A DNA stretch of 55,541 bases from Oscillospiraceae bacterium. GTDB taxonomy: Bacteria > Bacillota > Clostridia > Oscillospirales > Oscillospiraceae. Each line of letters starts with the position of its first letter. The stretch's first letter is position 1. The notes under the pieces were generated by a model. It was not told the DNA's origin and did not search any database. It saw only the letters and a list, made by a program, of their open reading frames with translations. Location of the stretch: positions 1 through 55,541 of the forward strand of contig JAFTGE010000004.1 in the NCBI GenBank assembly GCA_017458085.1, in the 5' to 3' direction. The position numbers and the translations under genes were made by a program. Below are positions 18,137-25,818 of this stretch, one piece after another.

Positions 18137-20218
18137 TTCTACCCCGCGGTAGTACAGGCCGCGCGTCAGCACGTTCGGCTGATAATCCGACAGGCCCAGA
18201 TAGACCTTGGCGACCTCCACGCATTCGCGCGGGCTTTCGGTGGTAAACAGCATCCGCATACCCCAGAGATTGGCCGCGTACAGATCCTCCTTCTTGTCGG
18301 CGAGGAAAAGCTTGTGGGCGTTGTAGATCACGTTGCGGCAGCCGAACTCCTTGACCACCGGGAACACGGCGCCCATGCGGTCGGCCATCTGGGCGGGGGT
18401 CTGGCAGGAGCAGCGGCCGGAGCTGTGGCTGATGACGCACTGGTCGGACACCATCAGCGGCAGCCGTCCGTAGACGATCATCTCCGTGTCCAGCGTCTTC
18501 GACAAATCCCGGATCTGGGCCAGGCGCAGCTCAAAGGAGGCGGTGGCGGACAGAAAGCCCGCCTGCCGGATCATGTCCAGCGTCAGGGAGTTGAAGACGT
18601 TGAGGCCGAAGTCGCCGCGCACATACATGCCCGCGGCGCGCGCCAGCATCGCGTGGCCGAGGTTCCCGACCAGGGCCTCGTTGATGCCGCGGTCGAAGAG
18701 CCCCACCAGCGTGTCGTAGACCAGCTTGGTCTCCGAGTCGGTGATAACGCGGGGCAGCACCGCCACGGGGACGGTGCCCTGCTCGATAAAAGGGGCGAGC
18801 AGCTCGAAGCTCTCGGCCATGACCGTCATGGGCACATAGAGATACTGGGGCCGCAGTGCGGCCAGCTCCGGGGTCAGCTGCTCGGCGGTGAGCACCTGGA
18901 AGATCATCACGGGGTCGGTGCCCCGCGGCTGTCCCTTCGGCTTGGAGGGGATCACACCCACGCGGCGCCTGGGCGGGTGGGAGCGCTGTTCGTTCAGTTC
19001 TGCGATCAGATTGCGCCGAAGCTCGTTGATGGCGGCGGCGGGCAGATACAGGCCGGGATCGGTCTGGGCGCGGTTTTCCACGCAGTTGTAGGGCGTGCCG
19101 CCGGTTTTGAACATCTGCTCGGTCAGGTAGGTGGCCGTCAGCCCCTGGCCGCGGGCCTTCTCGGGCACACGCCCGGCGGTGACGGCCTTGTTGCCGTCGT
19201 CGTCGAAGGCGATGGCCTTGATGGGCTGGCCTTTTTCGGCCACGGTGTAAAAGTGCACCGGCACCCTTCTGAGCTCACCCTCGGAGTAGCCCTTGCGGGC
19301 CAGGGTGAACAGCCGCTCGGAGTCGGGGTCGGCCTCGCCGCGCACGCCGTACATGTCCTGCTTGTCGCCTGTGAAGTAGCCCTGGGTGAAGCCCTGCCGG
19401 GAGAAGGCCTTTTCCAGCGATTCCATCTCCTCCGGCGTGGGCTGGCGGTGCTCCTTGAGCGCGTTGGAATAAATCTTTGTGACAATGGCCGTATATTCGG
19501 GCCGCTTCATGCGGCCTTCGATCTTGACGCAGGCCACGCCCGCCTCCTCCAGCTCCTGCAAATGATCCACCAGGCAGTTGTCGCGCAGGGAGAGGGGGTG
19601 GTCGTCCATCCGTCCGCCGAGGCTGTATTGCAGGCGGCAGGGCTGGGCGCACATGCCGCGGTTGCCGCTGCGCTGGCCGATGAGGGCGGACATATAGCAC
19701 TGGCCCGAGTGACAGAAGCACAAGGCCCCGTGTACAAAGACCTCCGTCTCGATGGGGGAATTTTTGGCAATGAAGCGGATCTGCTCCAGGCTCAGCTCCC
19801 GTGCCAGCACCGCGCGGGTCATTCCCAGCTCCGCGGCGGCTTCCGCGCCCTTGAGGTTGTGGATCGACATCTGTGTGCTCGCGTGCAGCGGGATGTCGGG
19901 CAGGTACTGGCGGATCGCGGCGGCCAGGCCCAGATCCTGCACCAGGATCGCGTCGGCCCCGGCCTCGCTTGCCAGGCGTGCGCTCTTGAGGGCGCTCTCC
20001 ACCTCCCGGTCGTTGACCAGGGTGTTGAGCGTCACATACACCTTGCAGCCGCGGATGCGGCAGTAACGGACCGCACGCTCAAACTCCTCGTCGGAGAAGT
20101 TTTTGGCGCCGCGGCGGGCGTTGAAATTGCCCATTCCCATATAGACAGCGTCCGCGCCGTTCTGCACCGCGGCGATGACAGCCTCGGGCGATCCGGCGGG
20201 CGACAGCAGTTCCATCAT
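18134..20218 (-). CDS. U32 family peptidase homologue, RlhA-type (23S rRNA hydroxylation)
   Basis: A 694-residue protein. The N-terminal U32 domain opens MMELLSPAGSPEAVIAAVQNGADAVYMG and carries the family signature region EVFVHGALCFCHSGQCYMSALIGQRSGNRGMCAQPCR (written here across two motifs: the Cys-rich CFCHSGQCYMS and RSGNRGMCAQPCR), whose cysteines are thought to hold a cofactor. A long C-terminal extension with further cysteines (SSGRCSCQTP) fits the E. coli RlhA (YdcP) layout, a 23S rRNA C2501 hydroxylation protein; peptidase activity is unproven. Start ATG 20218 (second ATG at 20215) has GAGGAG seven bases upstream. It heads the minus-strand run through maf, mre genes and PBP2. Confidence 0.88.
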   Translation of the reverse strand: MMELLSPAGSPEAVIAAVQNGADAVYMGMGNFNARRGAKNFSDEEFERAVRYCRIRGCKVYVTLNTLVNDREVESALKSARLASEAGADAILVQDLGLAAAIRQYLPDIPLHASTQMSIHNLKGAEAAAELGMTRAVLARELSLEQIRFIAKNSPIETEVFVHGALCFCHSGQCYMSALIGQRSGNRGMCAQPCRLQYSLGGRMDDHPLSLRDNCLVDHLQELEEAGVACVKIEGRMKRPEYTAIVTKIYSNALKEHRQPTPEEMESLEKAFSRQGFTQGYFTGDKQDMYGVRGEADPDSERLFTLARKGYSEGELRRVPVHFYTVAEKGQPIKAIAFDDDGNKAVTAGRVPEKARGQGLTATYLTEQMFKTGGTPYNCVENRAQTDPGLYLPAAAINELRRNLIAELNEQRSHPPRRRVGVIPSKPKGQPRGTDPVMIFQVLTAEQLTPELAALRPQYLYVPMTVMAESFELLAPFIEQGTVPVAVLPRVITDSETKLVYDTLVGLFDRGINEALVGNLGHAMLARAAGMYVRGDFGLNVFNSLTLDMIRQAGFLSATASFELRLAQIRDLSKTLDTEMIVYGRLPLMVSDQCVISHSSGRCSCQTPAQMADRMGAVFPVVKEFGCRNVIYNAHKLFLADKKEDLYAANLWGMRMLFTTESPRECVEVAKVYLGLSDYQPNVLTRGLYYRGVE

Positions 20219-20278
20219 ATCTGTGCTCCTCTGTTTATGTCGGCGAAAATGATCGTTTCCGCGCAAAGATACAGGGTA

Positions 20279-20308
20279 AGTATATCACAAACACAAGTAT
20301 TGCGACAA
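20279..20308 (-). promoter_or_regulatory. Sigma-A-type promoter for the U32-maf-mre run
   Basis: Minus strand: TTGTCG (20308-20303), 18-base spacer, TATACT (20284-20279). It overlaps the divergent promoter of the dnaD-type gene, so the two may compete. Confidence 0.6.
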
Positions 20309-20328
20309 GAGGATTTTCGTGTTATACT
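20300..20328 (+). promoter_or_regulatory. Sigma-A-type promoter for the dnaD-type gene
   Basis: TTGCGA (20300-20305), 17-base spacer, TATACT (20323-20328), about 57 bases before the start codon at 20386. Confidence 0.7.
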
Positions 20329-20385
20329 GTCCCTACCCGTGAACAAAGCTTAAACATTCCGTGAAATATACAGAGAGGCGCCGCC

Positions 20386-21285
20386 ATGCAGGGTCTTACC
20401 GAGGACAAGTTCATATCCGCTGCCGACCGGCTGCTTTCGGCCCATGACGGCGACGTGGCCCTGCTGTATCTGTATCTGCGGCGGCATGGCGCCTTCGATG
20501 CGGAGGATGCCGCGCGCCTGCTCTGCCGCACGCGGCGGGAAATCGACGCGGCCTGGGAAAAGCTCCGGCGCATGGGCCTGACGGAGGCGGACGCCCCCGC
20601 GGAGGAAGCGCCCGCGCCCTTAAAGCTGCCCCCGGCGGACGAGCTGCCGGAGTACAAGGCGGAGGATCTGGTCCTGCGCAGCAAGGAGGACCCGGCCTTT
20701 TCCGCCCTCATCGGTGAGGCGCAGCGCGTGCTGGGCCACGCGCTTTCCAGCCCCGACCTCAAGCGCCTGTTCGGGATCTATGACTATCTCGCGCTCCCGG
20801 CGGAGGTGGTGATGGTGCTGCTCAACTACTGCGTGTCCATCGCCAAGGGCCGCGCGCCCTCCATGCGCTACATTGAAAAACAGGCATACATCTGGGCCAA
20901 CCGTGAGATTCTGACCCTGGAGCAGGCCGAGGAGTACATCGCCGACAGCCGCCGCCGGGCCGAGCAGACCGCGCAGATCGGCGCGGCCCTGGGGCTGACG
21001 GGCCGGGACCTGACCCCGACCGAGCGGCGCTATATCGAGTCCTGGCTCGACATGGGCTATGACGCCGAGACCATCGCCCTGGCCTATGACCGGACGGTCA
21101 CCAACACCGGCGCCCTCAAGTGGAGCTATATGAACAAGATCATCCAGAGCTGGCAGGAAAAGGGTCTGCGCACTGTATCGGAGATCGAGGAAAAGGACAG
21201 CCGCCGTCGGCCGCCGCGCCCCGCGGGGAAAACGGAGCGGGTTGCCGATATGGACAGGCTGCTGGACGCATTGGATAAAATATAA
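20386..21285 (+). CDS. dnaD: DnaD-domain primosomal protein
   Basis: A 299-residue protein. An N-terminal winged-helix-like region (residues 1-75, with LLYLYLRRHGAFDAEDAARLLCRTRREI) is followed by two DnaD C-terminal helical domains: one around FGIYDYLALPAEVVMVLLNYCV... YIEKQAYIWANREI and one around ERRYIESWLDMGYDAETIALAYD...NTGALKWSYMNKIIQSWQEKG, the latter holding the YxxxI-type DNA-binding motif. Firmicute DnaD works with DnaB and DnaI in restarting and initiating replication. It is followed 29 bases later by a DnaI-type helicase loader, which supports this role. ATG 20386 follows GAGAGG. Confidence 0.88.
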   Translation: MQGLTEDKFISAADRLLSAHDGDVALLYLYLRRHGAFDAEDAARLLCRTRREIDAAWEKLRRMGLTEADAPAEEAPAPLKLPPADELPEYKAEDLVLRSKEDPAFSALIGEAQRVLGHALSSPDLKRLFGIYDYLALPAEVVMVLLNYCVSIAKGRAPSMRYIEKQAYIWANREILTLEQAEEYIADSRRRAEQTAQIGAALGLTGRDLTPTERRYIESWLDMGYDAETIALAYDRTVTNTGALKWSYMNKIIQSWQEKGLRTVSEIEEKDSRRRPPRPAGKTERVADMDRLLDALDKI

Positions 21286-21314
21286 TAAATATAATGTAGA
21301 AGCGGAGTCAGCTT

Positions 21315-22307
21315 ATGGCATATGACGGAAAACTCCTGGCCCGGGCCAGAGCACAATTGGATAGTCAGCGCGCCGCCAACCGGGACGAGCAGCAGCGCCG
21401 CCAGGATGAGGTCTACGCCCGCGTGCCGGAGATCCGCCGCATCGACCAGACCCTGCGCGCGCACATGGCGGCGCTGGTGCGCCTGACCATCGGCAGGGGG
21501 CCGGACATGGCCGAAAAGCTTGCCGCTCTGCGGGAGGAGAATCTGGATCTCCAGATGCGCCGGGCGGAGCTGCTGACGGCCTCCGGTTTTGGCGCGGACT
21601 ATCTGGACGAGATCGTCTCCTGCCCCAAATGCCGGGACAGCGGCATCTTCGAGGGCGGCGTCTGCACCTGCCTTGACCGGCTGTATAACGCGGAGCTGAC
21701 CAAGGAGCTGGGCACGCTCATGCGCCGCGGGGACGAGAGCTTTGCGCGCTTTGATCTTACGCTTTATCCCGACACGCCGGACAGCGCGACGGGCCTTGTT
21801 GCGCGGGACGTGATGCGCCGCGTGTCCTCCGCCTGCCAGCGCTATGCCGAGAGCTTTTCCCCAGCCTCCCGCAACCTGCTGTTTCAGGGCGGCACGGGCC
21901 TGGGCAAGACCTATCTCTCCGCCTGCATCGCCCGTGTGGTGGCCGGGCGCGGCTTCTCCGTCTGCTATGAGACGGCCGCGGCCGCGCTGGACAATTACGA
22001 GCGGGCCAAATTCTCCCGCGACAGCGAGGAGGGCGAGGCCGCTGCCACCCGCATCCGCCGCATGGAGAGCTGCGATCTCATGATCCTCGACGATTTGGGC
22101 ACCGAGATGGTCACCCCCATGTCCCAGAGCGCGCTGTATACCCTGATCAACAACCGGCTCGTGGGCGGAAAAAAGACCATTATCAGCACCAATCTTTCCG
22201 ATGACGAGCTGACGAAAAAGTATACGCCGCAGATTTCCTCCCGCATCCTGGGCGAATTCCAGTGCTTCCCCTTTGCCGGGCGGGATATCCGGCAGCTGAA
22301 AAAATAA
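21315..22307 (+). CDS. dnaI: DnaI/DnaC-type helicase loader ATPase
   Basis: A 330-residue AAA+ protein. The N-terminal part holds a helical region and a zinc-binding site CPKCRDSGIFEGGVCTCLD (near residue 101), as in DnaI. The ATPase domain has Walker A GGTGLGKTYLSA, Walker B LMILDDLGTEMV and sensor 1 IISTNLS, with an arginine finger region SSRILGEFQ. It should load the replicative helicase together with the DnaD-type protein encoded just upstream. ATG 21315 is preceded by an AGCGGAG-like site. IstB transposition ATPases share the fold, but there is no transposase here and the zinc site favours DnaI. Confidence 0.88.
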   Translation: MAYDGKLLARARAQLDSQRAANRDEQQRRQDEVYARVPEIRRIDQTLRAHMAALVRLTIGRGPDMAEKLAALREENLDLQMRRAELLTASGFGADYLDEIVSCPKCRDSGIFEGGVCTCLDRLYNAELTKELGTLMRRGDESFARFDLTLYPDTPDSATGLVARDVMRRVSSACQRYAESFSPASRNLLFQGGTGLGKTYLSACIARVVAGRGFSVCYETAAAALDNYERAKFSRDSEEGEAAATRIRRMESCDLMILDDLGTEMVTPMSQSALYTLINNRLVGGKKTIISTNLSDDELTKKYTPQISSRILGEFQCFPFAGRDIRQLKK

Positions 22308-22323
22308 GAAAGGGGCCAGTGCC

Positions 22324-23346
22324 ATGCAGCATGAGATCACAAGAGCCGTCCCGTTGCTCAACGCGCGGGGTGAGCTGACCGAGCCGGGCTATGCCAAAAG
22401 CCTCCTGCCTGTCTACCGCCGGGCGGATATCAAGGCCAGCCCGCTGCGAGTCAAGGAGTGGGACTATTACCTCATCAACAACGGGCGCTTTGCCCTGGCC
22501 CTCACCGTGGCCGACAACGGCTATATGGGGCTCGACTCCGTCTCCCTGCTGGACTTTGAAAACGGCTGGGAGATCACCAAAAGCCCCATGAGCGTTCTGC
22601 CCCTGGGGAAGACCGGCCTGCCCGAAACCTCTGCTTCCGGCGTCACCGAGCACAGCGGCAAGGGCTATTACCTCCGCTTTGAGGTGGCAAACGCCCGGCG
22701 CGACCTGCATGCCCATATGGACGCCTTCGGGCCGGAGGGCTCCCTCGACGCCCATGTAGTGCTCACCGACGAGCCGGCCGAGAGCATGGTCATCTGTACG
22801 CCCTTTGACAAACCCCATCATTTTTACTTCAACCAGAAGATCAACTGCCTGCGCGCCGAGGGCTTTGTCCGCTACGGCGGCAAGACCTATGACTTTCAGC
22901 CTGCCGACAGCTTCGGCGTGCTGGACTGGGGCCGTGGCGTCTGGACCTACCATAACACCTGGTACTGGGGCTCGGCCTCCTGGCAGGTGGACGGCGTGCC
23001 CTTCGGCTGGAACATCGGCTACGGCTTTGGCGATTGCTCCGCCGCCAGTGAGAACATGCTCTTTTATGACGGTAAGGCCCACAAGCTCAATGGGGTGACC
23101 TTCCATATCCCCGGCGGCGAGAAGGACTTCCTTGCCCCCTGGACCTTCACCTCCGACGACGGGCGCTTTGAGATGGAATTTACCCCCGTGCTCGACCGCG
23201 CCTCCTGCACCGACTTCAAGGTGCTCAAATCTGACCAGCACCAGGTTTTCGGCCGCTTCACGGGCCGGGCTGTCCTGGATGACGGACGGGTCATTGAAGT
23301 CAAAGACCTCCCCGGCTTTGCCGAAAAGGTCGAAAACAAGTGGTAA
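22324..23346 (+). CDS. DUF2804 domain protein
   Basis: A 340-residue soluble protein of the DUF2804 family, recognised by SFGVLDWGRGVWTYHNTWYW and the surrounding beta-rich, Trp-rich sequence. No biochemical function is established for the family that I can state; the fold resembles lipocalin-like/AttH-type beta-barrel proteins, and no catalytic motif stands out. ATG 22324 follows GAAAGGGG and lies 16 bases after the dnaI-type stop, so the gene is probably carried on the same transcript. A terminator ends the unit at 23347-23374. There is no sign of a signal peptide or membrane segment. Confidence 0.82.
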   Translation: MQHEITRAVPLLNARGELTEPGYAKSLLPVYRRADIKASPLRVKEWDYYLINNGRFALALTVADNGYMGLDSVSLLDFENGWEITKSPMSVLPLGKTGLPETSASGVTEHSGKGYYLRFEVANARRDLHAHMDAFGPEGSLDAHVVLTDEPAESMVICTPFDKPHHFYFNQKINCLRAEGFVRYGGKTYDFQPADSFGVLDWGRGVWTYHNTWYWGSASWQVDGVPFGWNIGYGFGDCSAASENMLFYDGKAHKLNGVTFHIPGGEKDFLAPWTFTSDDGRFEMEFTPVLDRASCTDFKVLKSDQHQVFGRFTGRAVLDDGRVIEVKDLPGFAEKVENKW

Positions 23347-23374
23347 AAAACGGCTTCCGAAAGGAAGCCGTTTT
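23347..23374 (+). terminator. Terminator after the DUF2804 gene
   Basis: AAAACGGCTTCC and GGAAGCCGTTTT pair perfectly around GAAA immediately after the stop codon. Confidence 0.85.
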
Positions 23375-23479
23375 AAGTAACGCACATTTCCGCGAAAATA
23401 CGCAGACGGCATATCACGCCTTGACCGCGCAGGGTGATATTTTCCCGCATTTCCCCGCGCCTTCCGACAGAATACGCGG

Positions 23480-23511
23480 CCTCCTGTGGCTATACTGACA
23501 GCCACAGGAGG
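23480..23511 (+). promoter_or_regulatory. Perfect hairpin enclosing the ribosome-binding site of the SleB-like gene
   Basis: CCTCCTGTGGCT and AGCCACAGGAGG form a 12-bp perfect stem with an 8-base loop. The AGGAGG at its 3' edge is the Shine-Dalgarno site of the start codon at 23519. If the whole stem is transcribed, translation would be blocked until it opens; TATACT in the loop could instead be a -10 box. Confidence 0.6.
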
Positions 23512-23518
23512 TGTTTTT

Positions 23519-24247
23519 ATGAAAAAAGCAACCGCGTGTTTTGCCGTCTGGTGCTTGCTGCTGGCAATTCCCATGCGCTCCTATGCCGAGGAAATCGAGG
23601 CCGAAGAACCGGACGCGCCGCCGGTCGAGGAGGCCGAGCCGGCGGAACTGCCCGCGCCGCCGGTCGAGGTTGTTGCGGCGGAGGACAGCCCGCTGTATGC
23701 CCTGCTGGTCGAAAACGCCGTGGATTACCCGGTGGACATGGCCGCCTACTATCTGACAGAGATGACCGAGGCCGCAATGGCCGGGGATGTCGCAGCCGGC
23801 CAAACGGCGGAGGCCAACCGCAACGCCGCCATCGAAGCGGGGATCGAGGCCGAGCCGATCTCCTTTGATGACCTGTACCTGCTCGCCCGGGTGATCGACG
23901 CCATGGCGGGCAGCGACTGGCTCAGCGACGAATTTCGCATGTGTGTGGGCGAGGTGGTGCTCAACCGGGTGGCCTCGCCGGAGTTCCCGGATACGCTGCA
24001 TGACGTGGTGTACCAGAAGGGACAGTACACGGTGGTCAACATGGCGCGCTTTGCCGCGCTGACCCCGCGGAAGGAGTGCGTGGACATAGCGCTGCGCCTG
24101 CTGCAGGGCGAGCGGCGCATGGTGCCGAGCGTGGTGTACCAGGCGGATTATCTGCAGGGCGAGCTGTTCACCATGTACAGCGACTGGCGGCTCGGCAATA
24201 CCTACTTCTGCCTCAGCGCCAACCTCGATCTCTATCCGATCGACTGA
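23519..24247 (+). CDS. SleB/CwlJ-type cell-wall hydrolase homologue, exported, catalytic Glu not conserved
   Basis: A 242-residue exported protein with a Sec signal peptide (KKATACFAVWCLLLAIPMRSYA), an acidic Pro/Glu-rich linker (residues 25-55) and a C-terminal Hydrolase_2 (SleB) fold recognised by VGEVVLNRVASPEFPDTLHDVVYQKGQY (split motif VVLNRVASPEFPDTL and VVYQKGQY). SleB-type enzymes are lytic transglycosylases of spore cortex or cell wall. The family Glu-rich signature (AEARGE) is DAMAGSDW here (residues 127-134), so the usual catalytic Glu position is Met129. It may be inactive or use another acid. ATG 23519 follows AGGAGG. It has no close partner gene. Confidence 0.72.
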   Translation: MKKATACFAVWCLLLAIPMRSYAEEIEAEEPDAPPVEEAEPAELPAPPVEVVAAEDSPLYALLVENAVDYPVDMAAYYLTEMTEAAMAGDVAAGQTAEANRNAAIEAGIEAEPISFDDLYLLARVIDAMAGSDWLSDEFRMCVGEVVLNRVASPEFPDTLHDVVYQKGQYTVVNMARFAALTPRKECVDIALRLLQGERRMVPSVVYQADYLQGELFTMYSDWRLGNTYFCLSANLDLYPID

Positions 24248-24394
24248 CACGGTTTTCAGAAAAGCGATGTTTTTATTCGGTTTTCACCGGGATTTTCTGG
24301 ATATTATTCATTATACATTAGAAAATCACATGGAAAAATTACATCTTTTCATGAGTAAATCGATAAAAAATTCTCCGCCCGTTCGCCGGATTTC

Positions 24395-24423
24395 TTGACA
24401 TTGCCCTGCCGTGGTGATATTAT
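24395..24423 (+). promoter_or_regulatory. Consensus sigma-A promoter for the transporter/M20D cluster
   Basis: TTGACA (24395-24400), 17-base spacer, TATTAT (24418-24423). It is one of the strongest promoters in the window and leaves a leader of about 65 bases before the start codon at 24496. Confidence 0.85.
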
Positions 24424-24495
24424 GACATGTGTCCATTCCGGGGGTGTAAGGTGAAGCATTCCCCACGGAACGGATAATAGAAAAGGAGGATACAT

Positions 24496-25710
24496 ATGTA
24501 CAATTTCGCACTGGCTTTTGTCATCTGCTGTGTTGCCTACCTGATTGGTGACGCAGTGTCCAACCTGACCAAGGCGTGGGTCCCCTCCGTGTTCGTCACG
24601 GCCGTCGTTCTGCTCATTGGTTACTGGACCGTTATCCCCGCCGATGTGGTTTCGGACTCCAAGCTGATCCCCTTCGGCAGCACCATCGGCATTTACCTGC
24701 TCATCACCCACATGGGTACCATCATCAGCCTCAAGCAGCTGGGTGAGCAGTGGAAGACCATCGTTGTGTGTCTGGCCGGTCTGGCCGGCATGTGCCTGGC
24801 CAGCTGGCTGATCGCCATCCCCATCATCGGCAAGGAATTCGTCGTTGCCGGTCTGCCTCCCCTCACCGGCGGTATCGTCGCTGCTGTCACCATGCAGAGC
24901 GCTGCCCAGGAGAAGGGCCTTGAGGCCGCCGCGCTGTTTGCCATCGCCATGTACTGCGTACAGGGCTTCGCCGGCTACCCCCTCACCGCCGTCTGCCTCC
25001 AGCTCGAAGGCAAGAAGCTGCTGAAGGGCTACCGCGCCAATGGCGGCAAGGTTGACAAGGCTGCCATCGACAAGGCCAACAAGCTCGAAGAGGGCACCGC
25101 TGCCAAGACCGAAAAGAAGAAGCTCATCCCCGAGCTGCCCGCCAAGTGGAACGGCCCCGTCATGATCTTCCTCAAGCTCGGTATCGTTGCGTGGATCGCC
25201 ACCCAGCTCGGCACCATCGCCTTCCCCGGTATCGGCAAGATCTCCGGCGCTGTCTGGGCTCTGGTCCTCGGCGTTATCGGCACCACCATCGGCTTCCTGG
25301 ATGTCAACTCCCTCAACAAGGCCAACTCCTACGGCATCATCATGTTCGCCCTGATGATGTACGTTTTCGACGGTCTGAAGACCGCCACCCCCGCGATGCT
25401 CGGCTCCGTCATCGGCCCCATGATCATTCTCATCATCATCGGTGTCGCTGGCATGGCTATCTTCGAGTTCATCGTTGCCAAGCTGCTTAAGATCGACTAT
25501 GCGCTGGCCCTGGCCAACGGCCTGACCGCCCTCTACGGCTTCCCCCCCAACGCCATCATCACCGAGAACACCTGCAAGGCTCTGGGCGAGAACCAGGACG
25601 AGGTCGATTACCTCATGAGCGAGATGTACCCCAGCATGATCGTCGGCGGCTTCACCACCGTTACGATCACCTCCGTCATCATTGCCGGTCTGTTCACCAA
25701 CCTGCTCTGA
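24496..25710 (+). CDS. Polytopic membrane transporter (GltS/DUF3100-like), probable uptake component of the M20D cluster
   Basis: A 404-residue protein with about ten to eleven hydrophobic helices and a charged cytoplasmic loop (residues about 165-215, rich in Lys/Glu). Two related re-entrant-type segments, PPLTGGIVAAVTMQSAAQEK in the first half and LTALYGFPPNAIITENTCKA in the second, suggest an internally duplicated secondary transporter; I place it only tentatively near the GltS/2-hydroxycarboxylate or DUF3100 group. Codons are strongly biased to AAG, CTG, ATC and GCC, more than in neighbouring genes, suggesting high expression. ATG 24496 follows AAAAGGAGG. It heads a unit with three M20D amidohydrolases and a UPF0597 protein, so an N-acyl amino acid or peptide substrate is plausible (inference). 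Confidence 0.75.
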   Translation: MYNFALAFVICCVAYLIGDAVSNLTKAWVPSVFVTAVVLLIGYWTVIPADVVSDSKLIPFGSTIGIYLLITHMGTIISLKQLGEQWKTIVVCLAGLAGMCLASWLIAIPIIGKEFVVAGLPPLTGGIVAAVTMQSAAQEKGLEAAALFAIAMYCVQGFAGYPLTAVCLQLEGKKLLKGYRANGGKVDKAAIDKANKLEEGTAAKTEKKKLIPELPAKWNGPVMIFLKLGIVAWIATQLGTIAFPGIGKISGAVWALVLGVIGTTIGFLDVNSLNKANSYGIIMFALMMYVFDGLKTATPAMLGSVIGPMIILIIIGVAGMAIFEFIVAKLLKIDYALALANGLTALYGFPPNAIITENTCKALGENQDEVDYLMSEMYPSMIVGGFTTVTITSVIIAGLFTNLL

Positions 25711-25742
25711 TTTTCGGACGAACCGAATACACATGATTTCAA

Positions 25743-25772
25743 GGGGTATTGCGCCTTTCGGCGCAATACCCC
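25743..25772 (+). other. Strong intercistronic hairpin without a T-run
   Basis: GGGGTATTGCGCC and GGCGCAATACCCC pair perfectly (13 bp) around TTTC between the transporter and the first M20D gene. No U-tract follows directly, so partial termination, processing or 3'-end protection is more likely than full termination. Confidence 0.6.
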
Positions 25773-25818
25773 AAGGCCGTCAAAAAGCCTTTTACTTTAG
25801 TCAAAGGAAGTGTACCGC

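Noticed and set aside
21315-22307. IstB transposition helper
   Set aside because: The protein has the DnaI-type zinc site, follows a dnaD-type gene and has no transposase partner.
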